Both the position numbers and the translations under genes were made by a program. Positions 47,213 through 56,210 of a DNA stretch of 64,000 nucleotides are shown here, piece after piece. The DNA lies in the IMG/VR virus record IMGVR_UViG_3300008267_000005, positions 1 to 64,000 of that record, one strand, 5' to 3'. Position 1 is the stretch's first letter, and each line of letters starts with the position of its first letter. This DNA comes from a virus. The notes under the pieces were generated by a model. That model saw only the letters and a list, made by a program, of their open reading frames with translations. It was not told where the DNA came from and searched no databases.

Positions 47213-47482
47213 TTACAATCTTGTTATTTTGATACTCAACTCAGAAGAACCCCTGATTAATCTGTGCCATTCTCCTTTCTTGATTAGAATCTTACCAAGT
47301 ATTGGCTGTGGTAATTTATTATCAAATTGGAATTGCCAATCTGTGTTTTCTTCTGTTTCAATTACCCGATCCTCTTCATCAAAATGCCATTTTAGTTCCT
47401 CTGAATTTGTATCTGATGCAAATCTTCTTATAGAGATTTTATCTGAAATCCATTCCTCCTCAAATGGTAGTGGGTTCTCCAT
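47213..47482 (-). CDS. small hypothetical protein, 89 aa
   Basis: Acidic and Trp-rich (five Trp: EEWISDK, ELKWHFD, NTDWQFQF, EWHRLI), probably a small beta-rich fold. Not recognised. TATATAAA stands 4-12 nt upstream on the minus strand. It is followed leftward by the 57-aa gene. Confidence 0.72.
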   Translation of the reverse strand: MENPLPFEEEWISDKISIRRFASDTNSEELKWHFDEEDRVIETEENTDWQFQFDNKLPQPILGKILIKKGEWHRLIRGSSELSIKITRL

Positions 47483-47564
47483 ATTTTATATACTTTAGGA
47501 AACTAATAGATTTCGAATGCTAAAATAAATAGCCAATCAAAAGGCACTAAATAATTAATTACTA

Positions 47565-48209
47565 ATGGAAAAAAATTTACAAGAAACAGAAATTGTAGTA
47601 GTTCTAGATAGATCAGGATCTATGAGAGAAATCGGAGAATCCACAGTTAATGGGTTTAATAAATTCTTGGATGAGCAAAAGAATTCCGAGGGAAAGGCTT
47701 ACATAACCTTAGTTCAATTTGACGATCGATATGAGATTAACTATAAGAGTATTCCAGTTACCGAAGCTGAGAATTTAATTCTAGGTGAAAATTTTAAACC
47801 TCGCGGTAGAACTGCTCTTTTGGATGCAATAGGAAAAACCATAGAGGAATTAAAAACTGACAGAGACGTTGTTTTTGTAATTATTACGGATGGTGAAGAA
47901 AATGCAAGTAGAGAGTATAAGAGAGAAGCCATCATGAAGATGATAGAAACCACAACAGAAGAGGGTTGGAACTTCTTATTCCTTGCTGCAAATCAAGATG
48001 CTATTAAAACTGGGGGATCTATTGGAATCAAAGGTGGTAATTCTATAACTTATGCTTCTACAGATTCCGGTGTTGATAATGTGTTTACTTCCTTCTCTAA
48101 TAATGTTTCCCAGTATAGAAAATCTAAGCTCGATTATAAAGGGGAAGATTTTTCTAAAATATCAAAGGACCTTGATTTCAAAGATGACCAAAGAAAGAAA
48201 TCTAATTAA
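47565..48209 (+). CDS. von Willebrand factor A domain protein
   Basis: The product is 214 aa. A complete MIDAS metal site is visible: VVVLDRSGSMRE with Asp15, Ser17 and Ser19, the Thr in PRGRTALLDAIG near 87, and the Asp in FVIITDGEENAS near 110. The last about 45 residues are a charged helical tail. VWA domains mediate protein binding and often pair with MoxR-type AAA+ ATPases, but none is encoded nearby. It stands alone and overlaps the convergent mgsA by 4 nt. Confidence 0.9.
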   Translation: MEKNLQETEIVVVLDRSGSMREIGESTVNGFNKFLDEQKNSEGKAYITLVQFDDRYEINYKSIPVTEAENLILGENFKPRGRTALLDAIGKTIEELKTDRDVVFVIITDGEENASREYKREAIMKMIETTTEEGWNFLFLAANQDAIKTGGSIGIKGGNSITYASTDSGVDNVFTSFSNNVSQYRKSKLDYKGEDFSKISKDLDFKDDQRKKSN

Positions 48210-48598
48210 GTGTTTGTAGTAAACCAGTCAATTACATATTTAGCTGTCATATAATTTGTAGCTAATGGAACTGAATGAACATCACAGATCCTCATAAGCA
48301 TCTGTATATCCGGTTCGTGTGGATGTGAGTTTAACGGATCCCGGAAGAAAATAACAGCTTTTACCTTTCCCTCAGCCACCATAGATCCTATTTGTGCGTC
48401 TCCTCCATTAGGTCCGCTTAGCATGGAGTGTACTTTCTGTATTCCTGCAAATTTTAAAAATTTACCGGTTGTACCTGTAGCATATATTTCCACATCGTTC
48501 CGATTAAAAAAATCTAAACGCTTGGTTACAAAGCTTACCATATCTGCTTTTTTACCATCATGTGCTATTAAAGCTATATTTAAAACTTCCTTATTCAT
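48206..48598 (-). CDS. mgsA: methylglyoxal synthase
   Basis: Converts dihydroxyacetone phosphate to methylglyoxal and phosphate, a bypass of lower glycolysis. The product is 130 aa, slightly shorter than the E. coli enzyme. Conserved residues are present: IALIAHDGKK with His13, SGPNGGDAQIG with catalytic Asp67, FFRDPLNSHPHEPD with Asp87, His94 and Asp97, and the ATGTTGKFL loop near 40-48. It appears functional. It overlaps the upstream gene by 8 nt on the same strand. A metabolic gene of this kind in a phage is unusual: it would release phosphate and make a toxic aldehyde. Confidence 0.93.
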   Translation of the reverse strand: MNKEVLNIALIAHDGKKADMVSFVTKRLDFFNRNDVEIYATGTTGKFLKFAGIQKVHSMLSGPNGGDAQIGSMVAEGKVKAVIFFRDPLNSHPHEPDIQMLMRICDVHSVPLATNYMTAKYVIDWFTTNT

Positions 48599-49136
48599 GT
48601 CTTTTCTTGCTCGCTACGAGCTCTAAATATTCATTTAAGGTCATTTCATTGTCTTCATGCCTAACGATGAAATTATGTACACCATTGTCAATATTTTCAA
48701 ATGTTGTTAGGTCTATTATCTCTACCCCACCTAAAATATACTTAAGCTTCTCTATAATTACTTTTCTGACCTCTTCTGTATTAAATTCAAATCCATATTC
48801 ACTTATCATATTTGTAATCCTTTCTCTTATAAGCATTGCTTCTTTAGAAGACGGAAGCAAAGAATTAAAAGTATTGGAAGGATATAGGTGCATCGCTAAT
48901 GATTCAACCAGATACATTTTCATCATTAGTATAGGACGGAAAGTCTCCTCGTCGATCCATGATTCAAAAGAGAAATCTACTATTTTATCCTTGTGCTTTT
49001 CTAGATAATCCTCTATTTCTTTTAGGCACTCTTCTGGATTATCCTGAAGATCCTCTAAATTAAAAGAGAAAAACTTCTTAAGTGTAGGTGTGTTAGTCTG
49101 GAGATTCCAGATTTTTTCAAAAATTAGATCTTTCAT
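48591..49136 (-). CDS. hypothetical protein, 181 aa
   Basis: Acidic and largely helical (EDLQDNPEECLKEIEDYLEK, SKEAMLIRERITNMISEYGF). Not recognised. It is translationally coupled to mgsA (8-nt overlap) and 8 bp downstream of the large glycosyl/methyltransferase gene, so the three leftward genes 52774-48206 may form one unit. Confidence 0.75.
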   Translation of the reverse strand: MKDLIFEKIWNLQTNTPTLKKFFSFNLEDLQDNPEECLKEIEDYLEKHKDKIVDFSFESWIDEETFRPILMMKMYLVESLAMHLYPSNTFNSLLPSSKEAMLIRERITNMISEYGFEFNTEEVRKVIIEKLKYILGGVEIIDLTTFENIDNGVHNFIVRHEDNEMTLNEYLELVASKKRHE

Positions 49137-49144
49137 TTATTTTG

Positions 49145-52100
49145 TTATGTAGTTGGAATTTCTCTTCCCCATTTTTTATTTAACTTCTCCTTGTATTCTT
49201 TATATCTTCCCCACTGAGAACCCAATTGAAAATATGTAGATCCTCCATGTAGAATCCATTTTTTCTTATTTTCTTTCTCATCTGGGTAATTATAGGGTTC
49301 CGTGTAATCACACAATATAGTCTTTCCATTTTCTCCTAATTGTACACAAAAATCTTCAACGTATAAATGAAAATCGTCAAATGTATTTTCGTCGAAATTG
49401 AGATCTAAGTTTTCTGTATCAATAACTATAAAACATGAATCCGCTGTTAAAATATCTCTCGACTCTTTTGAATCTGAAGAAATTATTTGATTGCCATTAG
49501 ATCCTGCCATCCCGAAAAATTTAGAATCTGGGTTTAATTTTACGGTTTCTTTTATTTGATCTAAAAGATCATTAGAAAATGCTACATCCTCGTGGCACAA
49601 AATAAGCCATTTTGTTTTACATTCACTTATTATTTTATTGTAATTATATGCTGGATTTTTTGAGTCGTCCGTGGATATAGATTGATATTTTCCATCTATT
49701 TTTTCTAGAGAAGGACCTAGGTATTTTTCAAAAGCCTCTTTATTGTGAGAAATCCATCCAAATGTAAAATCCAAATTGGAGGATTTATATTTTTTATCTC
49801 CAATATGTACTATAAACATTATATCATCGTACCTATTTTTTTGATTTCTAAGATCTATAATCTCTATAGATTCCCTGTATTCCTCAGGTAAGCATTCTTT
49901 TAATATTGCAGTATGATTTATATCTTGAATATCCTCGATAATCATAACACTATTTTCTTTTGCTAGTGATATGTAATTTTTGATAAAAAACTTTTGACTC
50001 TCTAATGTATGAGGTCCATCATCTATCAAAATATCAAATCCTTCGGGATTTTCTTCTTTGATTTTTTCTAGTGATTCCTTAGTGTAAGCATCAAAAATGT
50101 GGAATTTATATCTTTCCTGATTTAATCTGTCCAATATATTTTTTCCTATCTGATCTTTAATGTCTGCCATTACTAGATTTGAATCCTCCAAATACTCGTG
50201 CCATAAAAGGGATGATCCCCCGTATTGAACTCCAACCTCCAGTATTGATGATTTTTTTCCAATGTATTTAGATAGGATCCTTTCGTAAGTTTCTATGTAG
50301 CTATGAAGTGTTCCTTTGTCTGTTCCGCCCTCGCTATCAAATCCGTTTATTCTATTAAAGTCTAGTATTCCAGATAAACTTTTTTTTGATTTCAGAAATT
50401 TCTTTCTTACTCCATTAGCATAACTGTTACTTATGTTGTTGTTTTCAGTGAGTGGATCTATATTATTTTTTTTCTCAAATTCATCCGCTTTTTCTAAAGG
50501 AACACAGATATGATCTGACGGATAAGAATGTTCCATCAGATAGATTTCGTAATTCAGGCCTCTTATTTTTTCAAATATGTTAGCTGAAGAAAAACCAAAT
50601 TTAGAAAGCTGGAATTCTTCTATCTCTATTATTATGATAGGCCGATTTTTTTCTATAGTTTTCGTAGCTCCCTCTATGACAAAATTTTCGTACCCCTGAA
50701 CATCAATCTTAATTAAATCTACTTTCTCTATGTTTATAGAATCAAGAGTTATAATTTCTATATTTTCCCCGTTTAATCCCACACCCAGGTCACCTATATT
50801 TAGTCCATTTTCGTGATAATTTATAGGAGAAAGATTGGATTGTGTTATTATGCTACCTAATCCTTTTTTATATTGAATTATGTTTTCAAATTTATTTTTC
50901 CTGATACTTTCTTTCTGGAGAGAATAAATTAAAGATTGAGGCTCAAAACTGTGGACTGTTTTACATAAGCTAGATGCTATCAATGAATGCCATCCGTAGT
51001 TACTTCCTATGTCGACAAAAACGGATTCTTTATCTAGGTAATTTCTTAGAAAAGAAACTATATGAGGCTCCCAGGACTCGCCCTTATTTATTCCTCTTCC
51101 GATAGCATCATTGCTTAATGTTAGAATAGAAAACCCCTCTATTTTAGTTTCAAGAACTTTATCTCCGATTCCTTCCAACTGTAATAGTGTCTTAATAGAA
51201 TCTGTAATTTCACGGGATCTATTATATTGGTGGATTACCGATGGTATTTTTTTATTGACGTGGATCTTTAATTCATTCACCTCTATTGATTCAGGTGCTA
51301 CTCCACAGGTAATACCTATTGTTGCGAAAAAATCCCCGTTTTTCTTGATGCTCGGATTTACAAAATCCTCTATAGAATTATAGCAGATATAGTTGTGTAT
51401 TCCTTGATCCATCATGTCATAAAAGAAGTCTTTCCTCTCATTATACATTCTGATCATTTCTGAGGAGCTTTTTTTACAATACTTAAGAATATTCCCATAT
51501 GATCCTACAATAGTTCCACAGCAAACTATTTTCTCATTTTTAATTTTTTCTAAGTATTCTTCACCGAAGCATTGTATTATCCATCTAGAATTGAATTTGT
51601 TCGAACCTATTGATTCTGATTCATCCTCCTCCGCAAAAAATATGAATTCACCATCTAATCCATCAAATGGGTCGGATTGAAAATATACATCAGAAACATC
51701 CGATAGAAGAACATTTTTATATGTATTTTTCTCTTTTAAAAAATCTAAGAATTTGATGAACCTGTAATTATTAGGTTGCGTTTCAAGTATTTGCCCTGAT
51801 TCAAATGAGAGTATTTCTACTGAATTCTTTTTTAAGTAATCCAATTTATCCTGCGATGCTGATTCTTCAATAATCAGATATACATCGTCATTAAGATTTT
51901 TACTTCTAAATGAATCTACAAAAATTCTTATATCTTCTAATGAAAGATTTATGGCGGCTCCTAATACTAGGTTATTTTTGTTTTTTATTTTATTCCCATA
52001 TTTTTCCTCGTTTTTTGAAAGAATTCCCCAGTTTTTAGGAAGATATGTATTTTCTAAAGGATCTATTTTTTGGAATGTTCTCCATTCGTCAAAAAGATCT

Positions 52101-52774
52101 AATCCCTCTTTCACCTTTCTTATTACCTCATCCTTTATCTTAAATCTTTCCTGGTTTAATTCCTGGTGAGCAGTACTATTGATTTTGTTAATTATAATTT
52201 CAGGACCTCCAAAATAAGATAAATGCCATCCTCCTCTTTCCCACCATTGACAATTAAAATCTAGCCTGCACTCATCTGGGGTTCTTCCTTTTAAAGTCTC
52301 CCAGTCTACTATTTTTGCATGATACCATTTTTCTGGATATACTAATTTGTTGTAAATAGAAGCCCAATAATGATCCATCTCTAGCTTAAATAATCCTTTC
52401 ATTGGATAACTAGTTTTTATGTAGTTTAGTGTGCTCGAATCTGGGATTTCGTCGAGATCACTAATTACAACTATATCATCATTTGATAATCCTAACGAGT
52501 ATAAAGTAGGCATAATTGAATTCCTTTGATATTTTTCTCTTCCCCAAGTATCTAAGTGCAAAGGAAAATTTACTTTAAGATGGATAATTTTATCAATCCA
52601 TTTTTCGTATCTCCACTTATTCTCTTCAAAGAAAAATATTTTATTTTTTCCTGGGTGTGTTGTGTTTGCCTCTACCAATATAAATTGATCCACAACATCA
52701 TAAATTTCAGCAAGTCTAAGCTCCAGAAGTTCGAATTCATTATTAAATGTAAAACAGTCTATTATTTTTTTCAT
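49145..52774 (-). CDS. 1209-aa multidomain glycosyltransferase/methyltransferase
   Basis: Five modules can be traced. (1) About 1-265: GT17-like (MKKIIDCFTFNNEFELLELR, VISDLDEIPD, GGWHLSYFGG). (2) About 268-545: a second GT-A-like domain (VLLSDVSDVYFQSDPFDG, CCGTIVGS). (3) About 555-790: FkbM-type SAM methyltransferase (VFVDIGSNYGWHSL, VDLIKIDVQGYENFVIEGA). (4) About 810-1000: second class I methyltransferase (ILEVGVQYGGSSLLW, DILIDDGPHTLES, VMIIEDIQD). (5) About 1010-1209: GT2/DUF4422-like domain (KTKWLILCHEDVAFS). It is probably a polymerising or capping enzyme for a surface or virion glycan. Codons are A/T-rich even for this genome. Confidence 0.88.
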   Translation of the reverse strand: MKKIIDCFTFNNEFELLELRLAEIYDVVDQFILVEANTTHPGKNKIFFFEENKWRYEKWIDKIIHLKVNFPLHLDTWGREKYQRNSIMPTLYSLGLSNDDIVVISDLDEIPDSSTLNYIKTSYPMKGLFKLEMDHYWASIYNKLVYPEKWYHAKIVDWETLKGRTPDECRLDFNCQWWERGGWHLSYFGGPEIIINKINSTAHQELNQERFKIKDEVIRKVKEGLDLFDEWRTFQKIDPLENTYLPKNWGILSKNEEKYGNKIKNKNNLVLGAAINLSLEDIRIFVDSFRSKNLNDDVYLIIEESASQDKLDYLKKNSVEILSFESGQILETQPNNYRFIKFLDFLKEKNTYKNVLLSDVSDVYFQSDPFDGLDGEFIFFAEEDESESIGSNKFNSRWIIQCFGEEYLEKIKNEKIVCCGTIVGSYGNILKYCKKSSSEMIRMYNERKDFFYDMMDQGIHNYICYNSIEDFVNPSIKKNGDFFATIGITCGVAPESIEVNELKIHVNKKIPSVIHQYNRSREITDSIKTLLQLEGIGDKVLETKIEGFSILTLSNDAIGRGINKGESWEPHIVSFLRNYLDKESVFVDIGSNYGWHSLIASSLCKTVHSFEPQSLIYSLQKESIRKNKFENIIQYKKGLGSIITQSNLSPINYHENGLNIGDLGVGLNGENIEIITLDSINIEKVDLIKIDVQGYENFVIEGATKTIEKNRPIIIIEIEEFQLSKFGFSSANIFEKIRGLNYEIYLMEHSYPSDHICVPLEKADEFEKKNNIDPLTENNNISNSYANGVRKKFLKSKKSLSGILDFNRINGFDSEGGTDKGTLHSYIETYERILSKYIGKKSSILEVGVQYGGSSLLWHEYLEDSNLVMADIKDQIGKNILDRLNQERYKFHIFDAYTKESLEKIKEENPEGFDILIDDGPHTLESQKFFIKNYISLAKENSVMIIEDIQDINHTAILKECLPEEYRESIEIIDLRNQKNRYDDIMFIVHIGDKKYKSSNLDFTFGWISHNKEAFEKYLGPSLEKIDGKYQSISTDDSKNPAYNYNKIISECKTKWLILCHEDVAFSNDLLDQIKETVKLNPDSKFFGMAGSNGNQIISSDSKESRDILTADSCFIVIDTENLDLNFDENTFDDFHLYVEDFCVQLGENGKTILCDYTEPYNYPDEKENKKKWILHGGSTYFQLGSQWGRYKEYKEKLNKKWGREIPTT

Positions 52775-52851
52775 ATCTTCAAAAGTTAGTTTCCAAATTG
52801 CTCAGAACCTACTCTTTTAATTTAGTTTTGGTTGTTGTATTTGTTTCTTAA

Positions 52852-52859
52852 GATATATA
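52852..52859 (+). promoter_or_regulatory. GATATATA late-type motif
   Basis: GATATATA, 15 nt before the GTG at 52875. Confidence 0.5.
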
Positions 52860-52874
52860 AAGAAACCTACTTGC

Positions 52875-53459
52875 GTGAAACTTCCTAAGAAATATCTAAC
52901 AAAAAATCCTAACGTAATGCGAAGGGAAATAAAAAAACACGCTAAAAAGCGTGATGATGATTCTTCTGCTTATGGTCCTTGGGATGCAGATTATAAATCT
53001 AGAAAAGCGGGAAAGGGAGAAAAGGTAGAAACAAAGCAAAGTCAATACACAAAGAAATACAAACAAATGTTTGGTGAAAATATTATAACTGATCCTTTCG
53101 AGTTCATGCAAGTTCTGGAAGATTTAGAACAGGAATTCATAGAAGAACTTAACCAAATGGATGAAAATTCAATCTTAGAAATTGAAGGATTCCTTTTCGA
53201 AGGTGTCAGCTCTCCATCAAGTCCAGTAAGGAAGGCACTAAAAAACAAATCAGAAAAAACTGGATTCCCACAAGGTATATTAACACAGGTTTGGAAAAAA
53301 GGGTATGTCGCATGGAAGACCGGCCATGTGCCGGGCACGACACCTCAGCAATGGGCAATGGCAAGAGTAAATTCTTTTATAACTGGTGGCAAAACAACAA
53401 AGATGCACGATAAAAAACTCTATCAAAGAGCTAAGAAAGAAAGAAAACCTAGGAAGTAA
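52875..53459 (+). CDS. DUF5824-like T4-type phage protein
   Basis: The product is 194 aa with a GTG start. Residues 1-60 are very basic (KNPNVMRREIKKHAKKRDDD). The middle is acidic and helical, and about 115-190 matches a domain frequent in marine T4-like phages (VRKALKNKSEKTGFPQGILT, VWKKGYVAWKTGHVPGTTPQ, then WAMARVNSFITGGKT and DKKLYQRAK). I associate it with DUF5824; its function is unknown, possibly structural. This gene is one of the stronger links to the T4-like group. Confidence 0.82.
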   Translation: MKLPKKYLTKNPNVMRREIKKHAKKRDDDSSAYGPWDADYKSRKAGKGEKVETKQSQYTKKYKQMFGENIITDPFEFMQVLEDLEQEFIEELNQMDENSILEIEGFLFEGVSSPSSPVRKALKNKSEKTGFPQGILTQVWKKGYVAWKTGHVPGTTPQQWAMARVNSFITGGKTTKMHDKKLYQRAKKERKPRK

Positions 53460-53792
53460 TTAATTAAAGTAGGGATTTTCCTTCTTTAATATCGAAATAG
53501 TAGAATCTATCTCCACACAATCGTTGATGAAATTTATAACTTCAACATCTGAAAGGTCGAAGAATTCGTTTTTAGCTATGGTTTTCTTAGAGGCATATTT
53601 CATGTGAAACCATTTTTCAATCCTCTTGTAGTTTTCACTTTCATAAAATTTAAGAAGCTCAAGCTCATTTGAGTTCCCCGTTTTTAGCTTGTTTAATCTT
53701 TGCCTAGGGTGATTTTTAGTAATTCCTATTTTAAACCTTTCGCGACCATCCTCGTTTGCTTCTACGATTAAATAAACAAACCCCTTAGACAT
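53460..53792 (-). CDS. T5orf172/MUG113-type GIY-YIG-like nuclease
   Basis: The product is 110 aa. FVYLIVEANEDGRERFKIGI replaces the usual YVY...KIG strand pair, followed by THPRQRLNKLKTGNSNELEL-like text (27-45: HPRQRLNKLKTGN) and EKWFHMKYASK...GEFF-like NEFFDLS. This is the short T5orf172 (MUG113) branch of the GIY-YIG superfamily, common in phages. It may be a free-standing nuclease, although no homing context is evident. GGATAAATA lies 4 nt upstream. Confidence 0.82.
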   Translation of the reverse strand: MSKGFVYLIVEANEDGRERFKIGITKNHPRQRLNKLKTGNSNELELLKFYESENYKRIEKWFHMKYASKKTIAKNEFFDLSDVEVINFINDCVEIDSTISILKKENPYFN

Positions 53793-53796
53793 GGTT

Positions 53797-53805
53797 TATT
53801 TATCC
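53797..53805 (-). promoter_or_regulatory. GGATAAATA late-type motif
   Basis: GGATAAATA on the minus strand, 4 nt before the start at 53792. Confidence 0.55.
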
Positions 53806-53873
53806 TTTTTTTCTAAAAACTTGAATCTTTTCAGTTTTGCTTCGTATAAATTTAAATTTTAAAATCTTTGAAA

Positions 53874-54389
53874 ATGGACAAATTAGAGGGAAAAGTAAAA
53901 CTAGTCAGATTAGACCTATTAAGAAACTTGGATAAAAATATTGGAAATTTCGTAGTATCAAATCTTGACAAATCTGTTTATCAAATTCATGGATTGAATA
54001 ACGGTTATTACGAAATATCGGATACTCAAAACCAACAATCTTTGAAAGCAGAAGGGGATTTAATCAACAATTTTTCTTCGATATTTATAACTTGTAAAGA
54101 TTTCTTCGATCCCGAATGTCAAGTACTATTTCTTATAAATGGACAGTACATTATTTCGTCCCCTCTAGATTTCATGGGTAACCAAATAGAAGAAGCAGAT
54201 CCGATATTTGCTTTTCCTTATGAACTAGGTAAAGATTTTGATGGTAATGATTTAGACATTGCAGCGATTCAAAATTTAGTTTTTTCTGAAGCAATCGAAG
54301 TCTGTGTGAGCCAAGAATCTTATAGTGATGGATTGGTTATACAGACACAGGTTAGCGTTGATGGAAAGATTTTAATAGGTTCTAAATAA
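53874..54389 (+). CDS. hypothetical protein, 171 aa
   Basis: Start ATG 53874 (a TTG two codons upstream is less likely). Soluble and acidic, with beta-strand-like stretches (GNFVVSNLDKSVYQIHG, CQVLFLINGQYIIS) and an ending VSVDGKILIGSK. Not recognised. First of five small rightward genes 53874-56151 with short gaps or overlaps. Confidence 0.75.
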   Translation: MDKLEGKVKLVRLDLLRNLDKNIGNFVVSNLDKSVYQIHGLNNGYYEISDTQNQQSLKAEGDLINNFSSIFITCKDFFDPECQVLFLINGQYIISSPLDFMGNQIEEADPIFAFPYELGKDFDGNDLDIAAIQNLVFSEAIEVCVSQESYSDGLVIQTQVSVDGKILIGSK

Positions 54390-54397
54390 TCAAAAAT

Positions 54398-54661
54398 ATG
54401 AGTGAAATTATAGAAGCATTGTCTTATAGATTTAGTCAATTAGATTCCGACTCAATAGAGAAAGAATGGAAATCTATTGAGCAAGAAGGAGAAGGCGTAG
54501 ATCCAAATCGTGTTGAGGTCTTACTTAAAAGTACACCCGGTTTTTCCATGATTGACATGATAAACTTTGGAGAATATTGCAGAAATGGTTTTACCCAATA
54601 CGAATGGGAAGACAAAGAAATAGCAGACCATTTCGTAAATTGGCTAAAAAAAATTAGATGA
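54398..54661 (+). CDS. small acidic hypothetical protein, 87 aa
   Basis: Helical and acidic (SEIIEALSYRFSQLDSDSIE, then EWEDKEIADHFVNWLKKIR). It overlaps the next gene by 4 nt (ATGA). No function is visible. Confidence 0.72.
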   Translation: MSEIIEALSYRFSQLDSDSIEKEWKSIEQEGEGVDPNRVEVLLKSTPGFSMIDMINFGEYCRNGFTQYEWEDKEIADHFVNWLKKIR

Positions 54662-54879
54662 GTTTTTTAGGATTTTGTAGAAGTGGGGTCTTGTCAACAA
54701 AAAGAAAATTGTATTGGGAGATCCAGATTTTTTCGAAAGTTAGAGATTTTTCTGATGGAATCAGTCTATTCAATTTTAAAATTAACTGGGACAGATATGA
54801 GGATTCTCATTCTCCAAAATTTGAAATTGAACTTGATTTTCTGAACATCCATAACCACTTATGGATTTATAAATTTTGA
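54658..54879 (+). CDS. small hypothetical protein, 73 aa
   Basis: Starts by ATGA overlap. Aromatic-rich (LYWEIQIFSKVRDFSDGISL, HNHLWIYKF), beta-strand-like. Not recognised. Confidence 0.65.
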   Translation: MSFLGFCRSGVLSTKRKLYWEIQIFSKVRDFSDGISLFNFKINWDRYEDSHSPKFEIELDFLNIHNHLWIYKF

Positions 54880-54889
54880 AAAATAAAAC

Positions 54890-55690
54890 ATGAATACTAA
54901 AATGGGGAAAAAGGGATTAACTTATCATGAAGCTTGTGAGAAATTCGGTAAAGATGAATTTGGAAGATCTAATGTTAGAAAAATTTTCGAAATCAGGATT
55001 GGTGATAAAAACTACCAGGTTTACTCTATAGAAGGTTATAGTCATCTTTTAGGAAAATACAACGGCCAACCTGAAACATGGTGGTTAGATTGGTCTGATT
55101 ATGAAGAAACTACAAATCAGTTTGGAGAAGTTGAAGCCCCGATTATTCGTGAGCTTATCCCTTACATTGACAATGGTGTTCATCGAGTTTGCTGGGGTAT
55201 ACATTATTCACAATTTAACTCTACTAAGTACAAGTGGGACGAATGGGATATAAGAAGTGGTGGAAAATGCACTATTAGTGCCAATGGTAAAGAAGTTTAT
55301 AAATTCTTTTATAGAGAGATGAAAGGTGCCTTAGCCCATGCCCAAGTTAAGATTGATGAAATGCTGGATCATCCATATAACTTTTTAAATCCAGAGGAAG
55401 AGGAGGGAAGAAAAATTTGGTACTATGGACTTCCTGCAAAAATATTACTTGGATATGAGACTGGGGAAATTAGGATACAGCCAGATTTCGAATATATGAC
55501 ACAAAATGACTGGTGGGATGAGTTGAAGAAAAGACGCACGAATGTTTATCCCAAAAAAAGAGTCTTTGTTGACGATGAAGAAAGCATGGAAGAATTAGAT
55601 AAGGAACACTTTGCTGAACACAGGGATTATGGATCTATAAATCATGGTTCTGCTTTTTACGATGGAATGATAAATTGGTTTAGAAAATGA
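54890..55690 (+). CDS. hypothetical protein, 266 aa
   Basis: Begins MNTKMGKKGLTYHEACEKFG; a second ATG at 54902 is equally possible. Trp/Tyr-rich soluble protein (PETWWLDWSDYEETTNQFGE, WDEWDIRSGGKCTISANGKE). Not recognised, although W-W-L-D-W and the charged tail suggest a large-phage-specific family. It overlaps the next gene by 4 nt. Confidence 0.75.
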   Translation: MNTKMGKKGLTYHEACEKFGKDEFGRSNVRKIFEIRIGDKNYQVYSIEGYSHLLGKYNGQPETWWLDWSDYEETTNQFGEVEAPIIRELIPYIDNGVHRVCWGIHYSQFNSTKYKWDEWDIRSGGKCTISANGKEVYKFFYREMKGALAHAQVKIDEMLDHPYNFLNPEEEEGRKIWYYGLPAKILLGYETGEIRIQPDFEYMTQNDWWDELKKRRTNVYPKKRVFVDDEESMEELDKEHFAEHRDYGSINHGSAFYDGMINWFRK

Positions 55691-56151
55691 GAAAGTTAGA
55701 TAAAAAAGACCTTTTCAAGTACGCCAGTAATGGATTTATGACTGTAGGTGATTTGAAAAAATTTATTGAGGAAAATAATATTCCAGACGAAGCTCCTGTA
55801 ATAGTTGAGAGAATAGAAGATAGTTATTATGATGGACAAGATATTTCTGGAATGTCAGGATGTGAAAGCTGCCCGGATGGTATTTACCCTCCAGGATCAA
55901 AATCTGAAGGATGGGGAGTTTATTTGAAGGAGGGAGATTCTTACCATTGGACAAAGACCATGAATATCCGAATGAAGGAAGAAGTAACAAGAAGGAAGAA
56001 TGGTGAACCTGGTAAATTTCCCAAAGTTGAAAATCCTCTAGACCACATTGTAGAATTAGATGACACCTTAAAAAATCAATACCATCCAGTTTGGAGTCCA
56101 GTATTTTATAAGGACGATCCAGATATTCTATTTTTAGATTTACACTATTAG
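55687..56151 (+). CDS. hypothetical protein, 154 aa
   Basis: Starts by ATGA overlap. TVGDLKKFIEENNIPDEAPV near 18-37 resembles small phage proteins with a DLxxFLxxxxxxxPVxV motif. CESCPDG near 58 has a C-x-x-C pair. Ends in an aromatic, acidic tail. Function unknown. Confidence 0.75.
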   Translation: MRKLDKKDLFKYASNGFMTVGDLKKFIEENNIPDEAPVIVERIEDSYYDGQDISGMSGCESCPDGIYPPGSKSEGWGVYLKEGDSYHWTKTMNIRMKEEVTRRKNGEPGKFPKVENPLDHIVELDDTLKNQYHPVWSPVFYKDDPDILFLDLHY

Positions 56152-56177
56152 CATTTTTTTGTATGGAACACTTTTTC

Positions 56178-56185
56178 TACTTTTG
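56178..56185 (+). promoter_or_regulatory. host-type promoter -7 element
   Basis: TACTTTTG fits TAnnTTTG with TTTG about 16 nt upstream, 25 nt before the ATG at 56211. Confidence 0.5.
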
Positions 56186-56210
56186 AGAAGAAAATTAAAA
56201 ATTTCTCATC

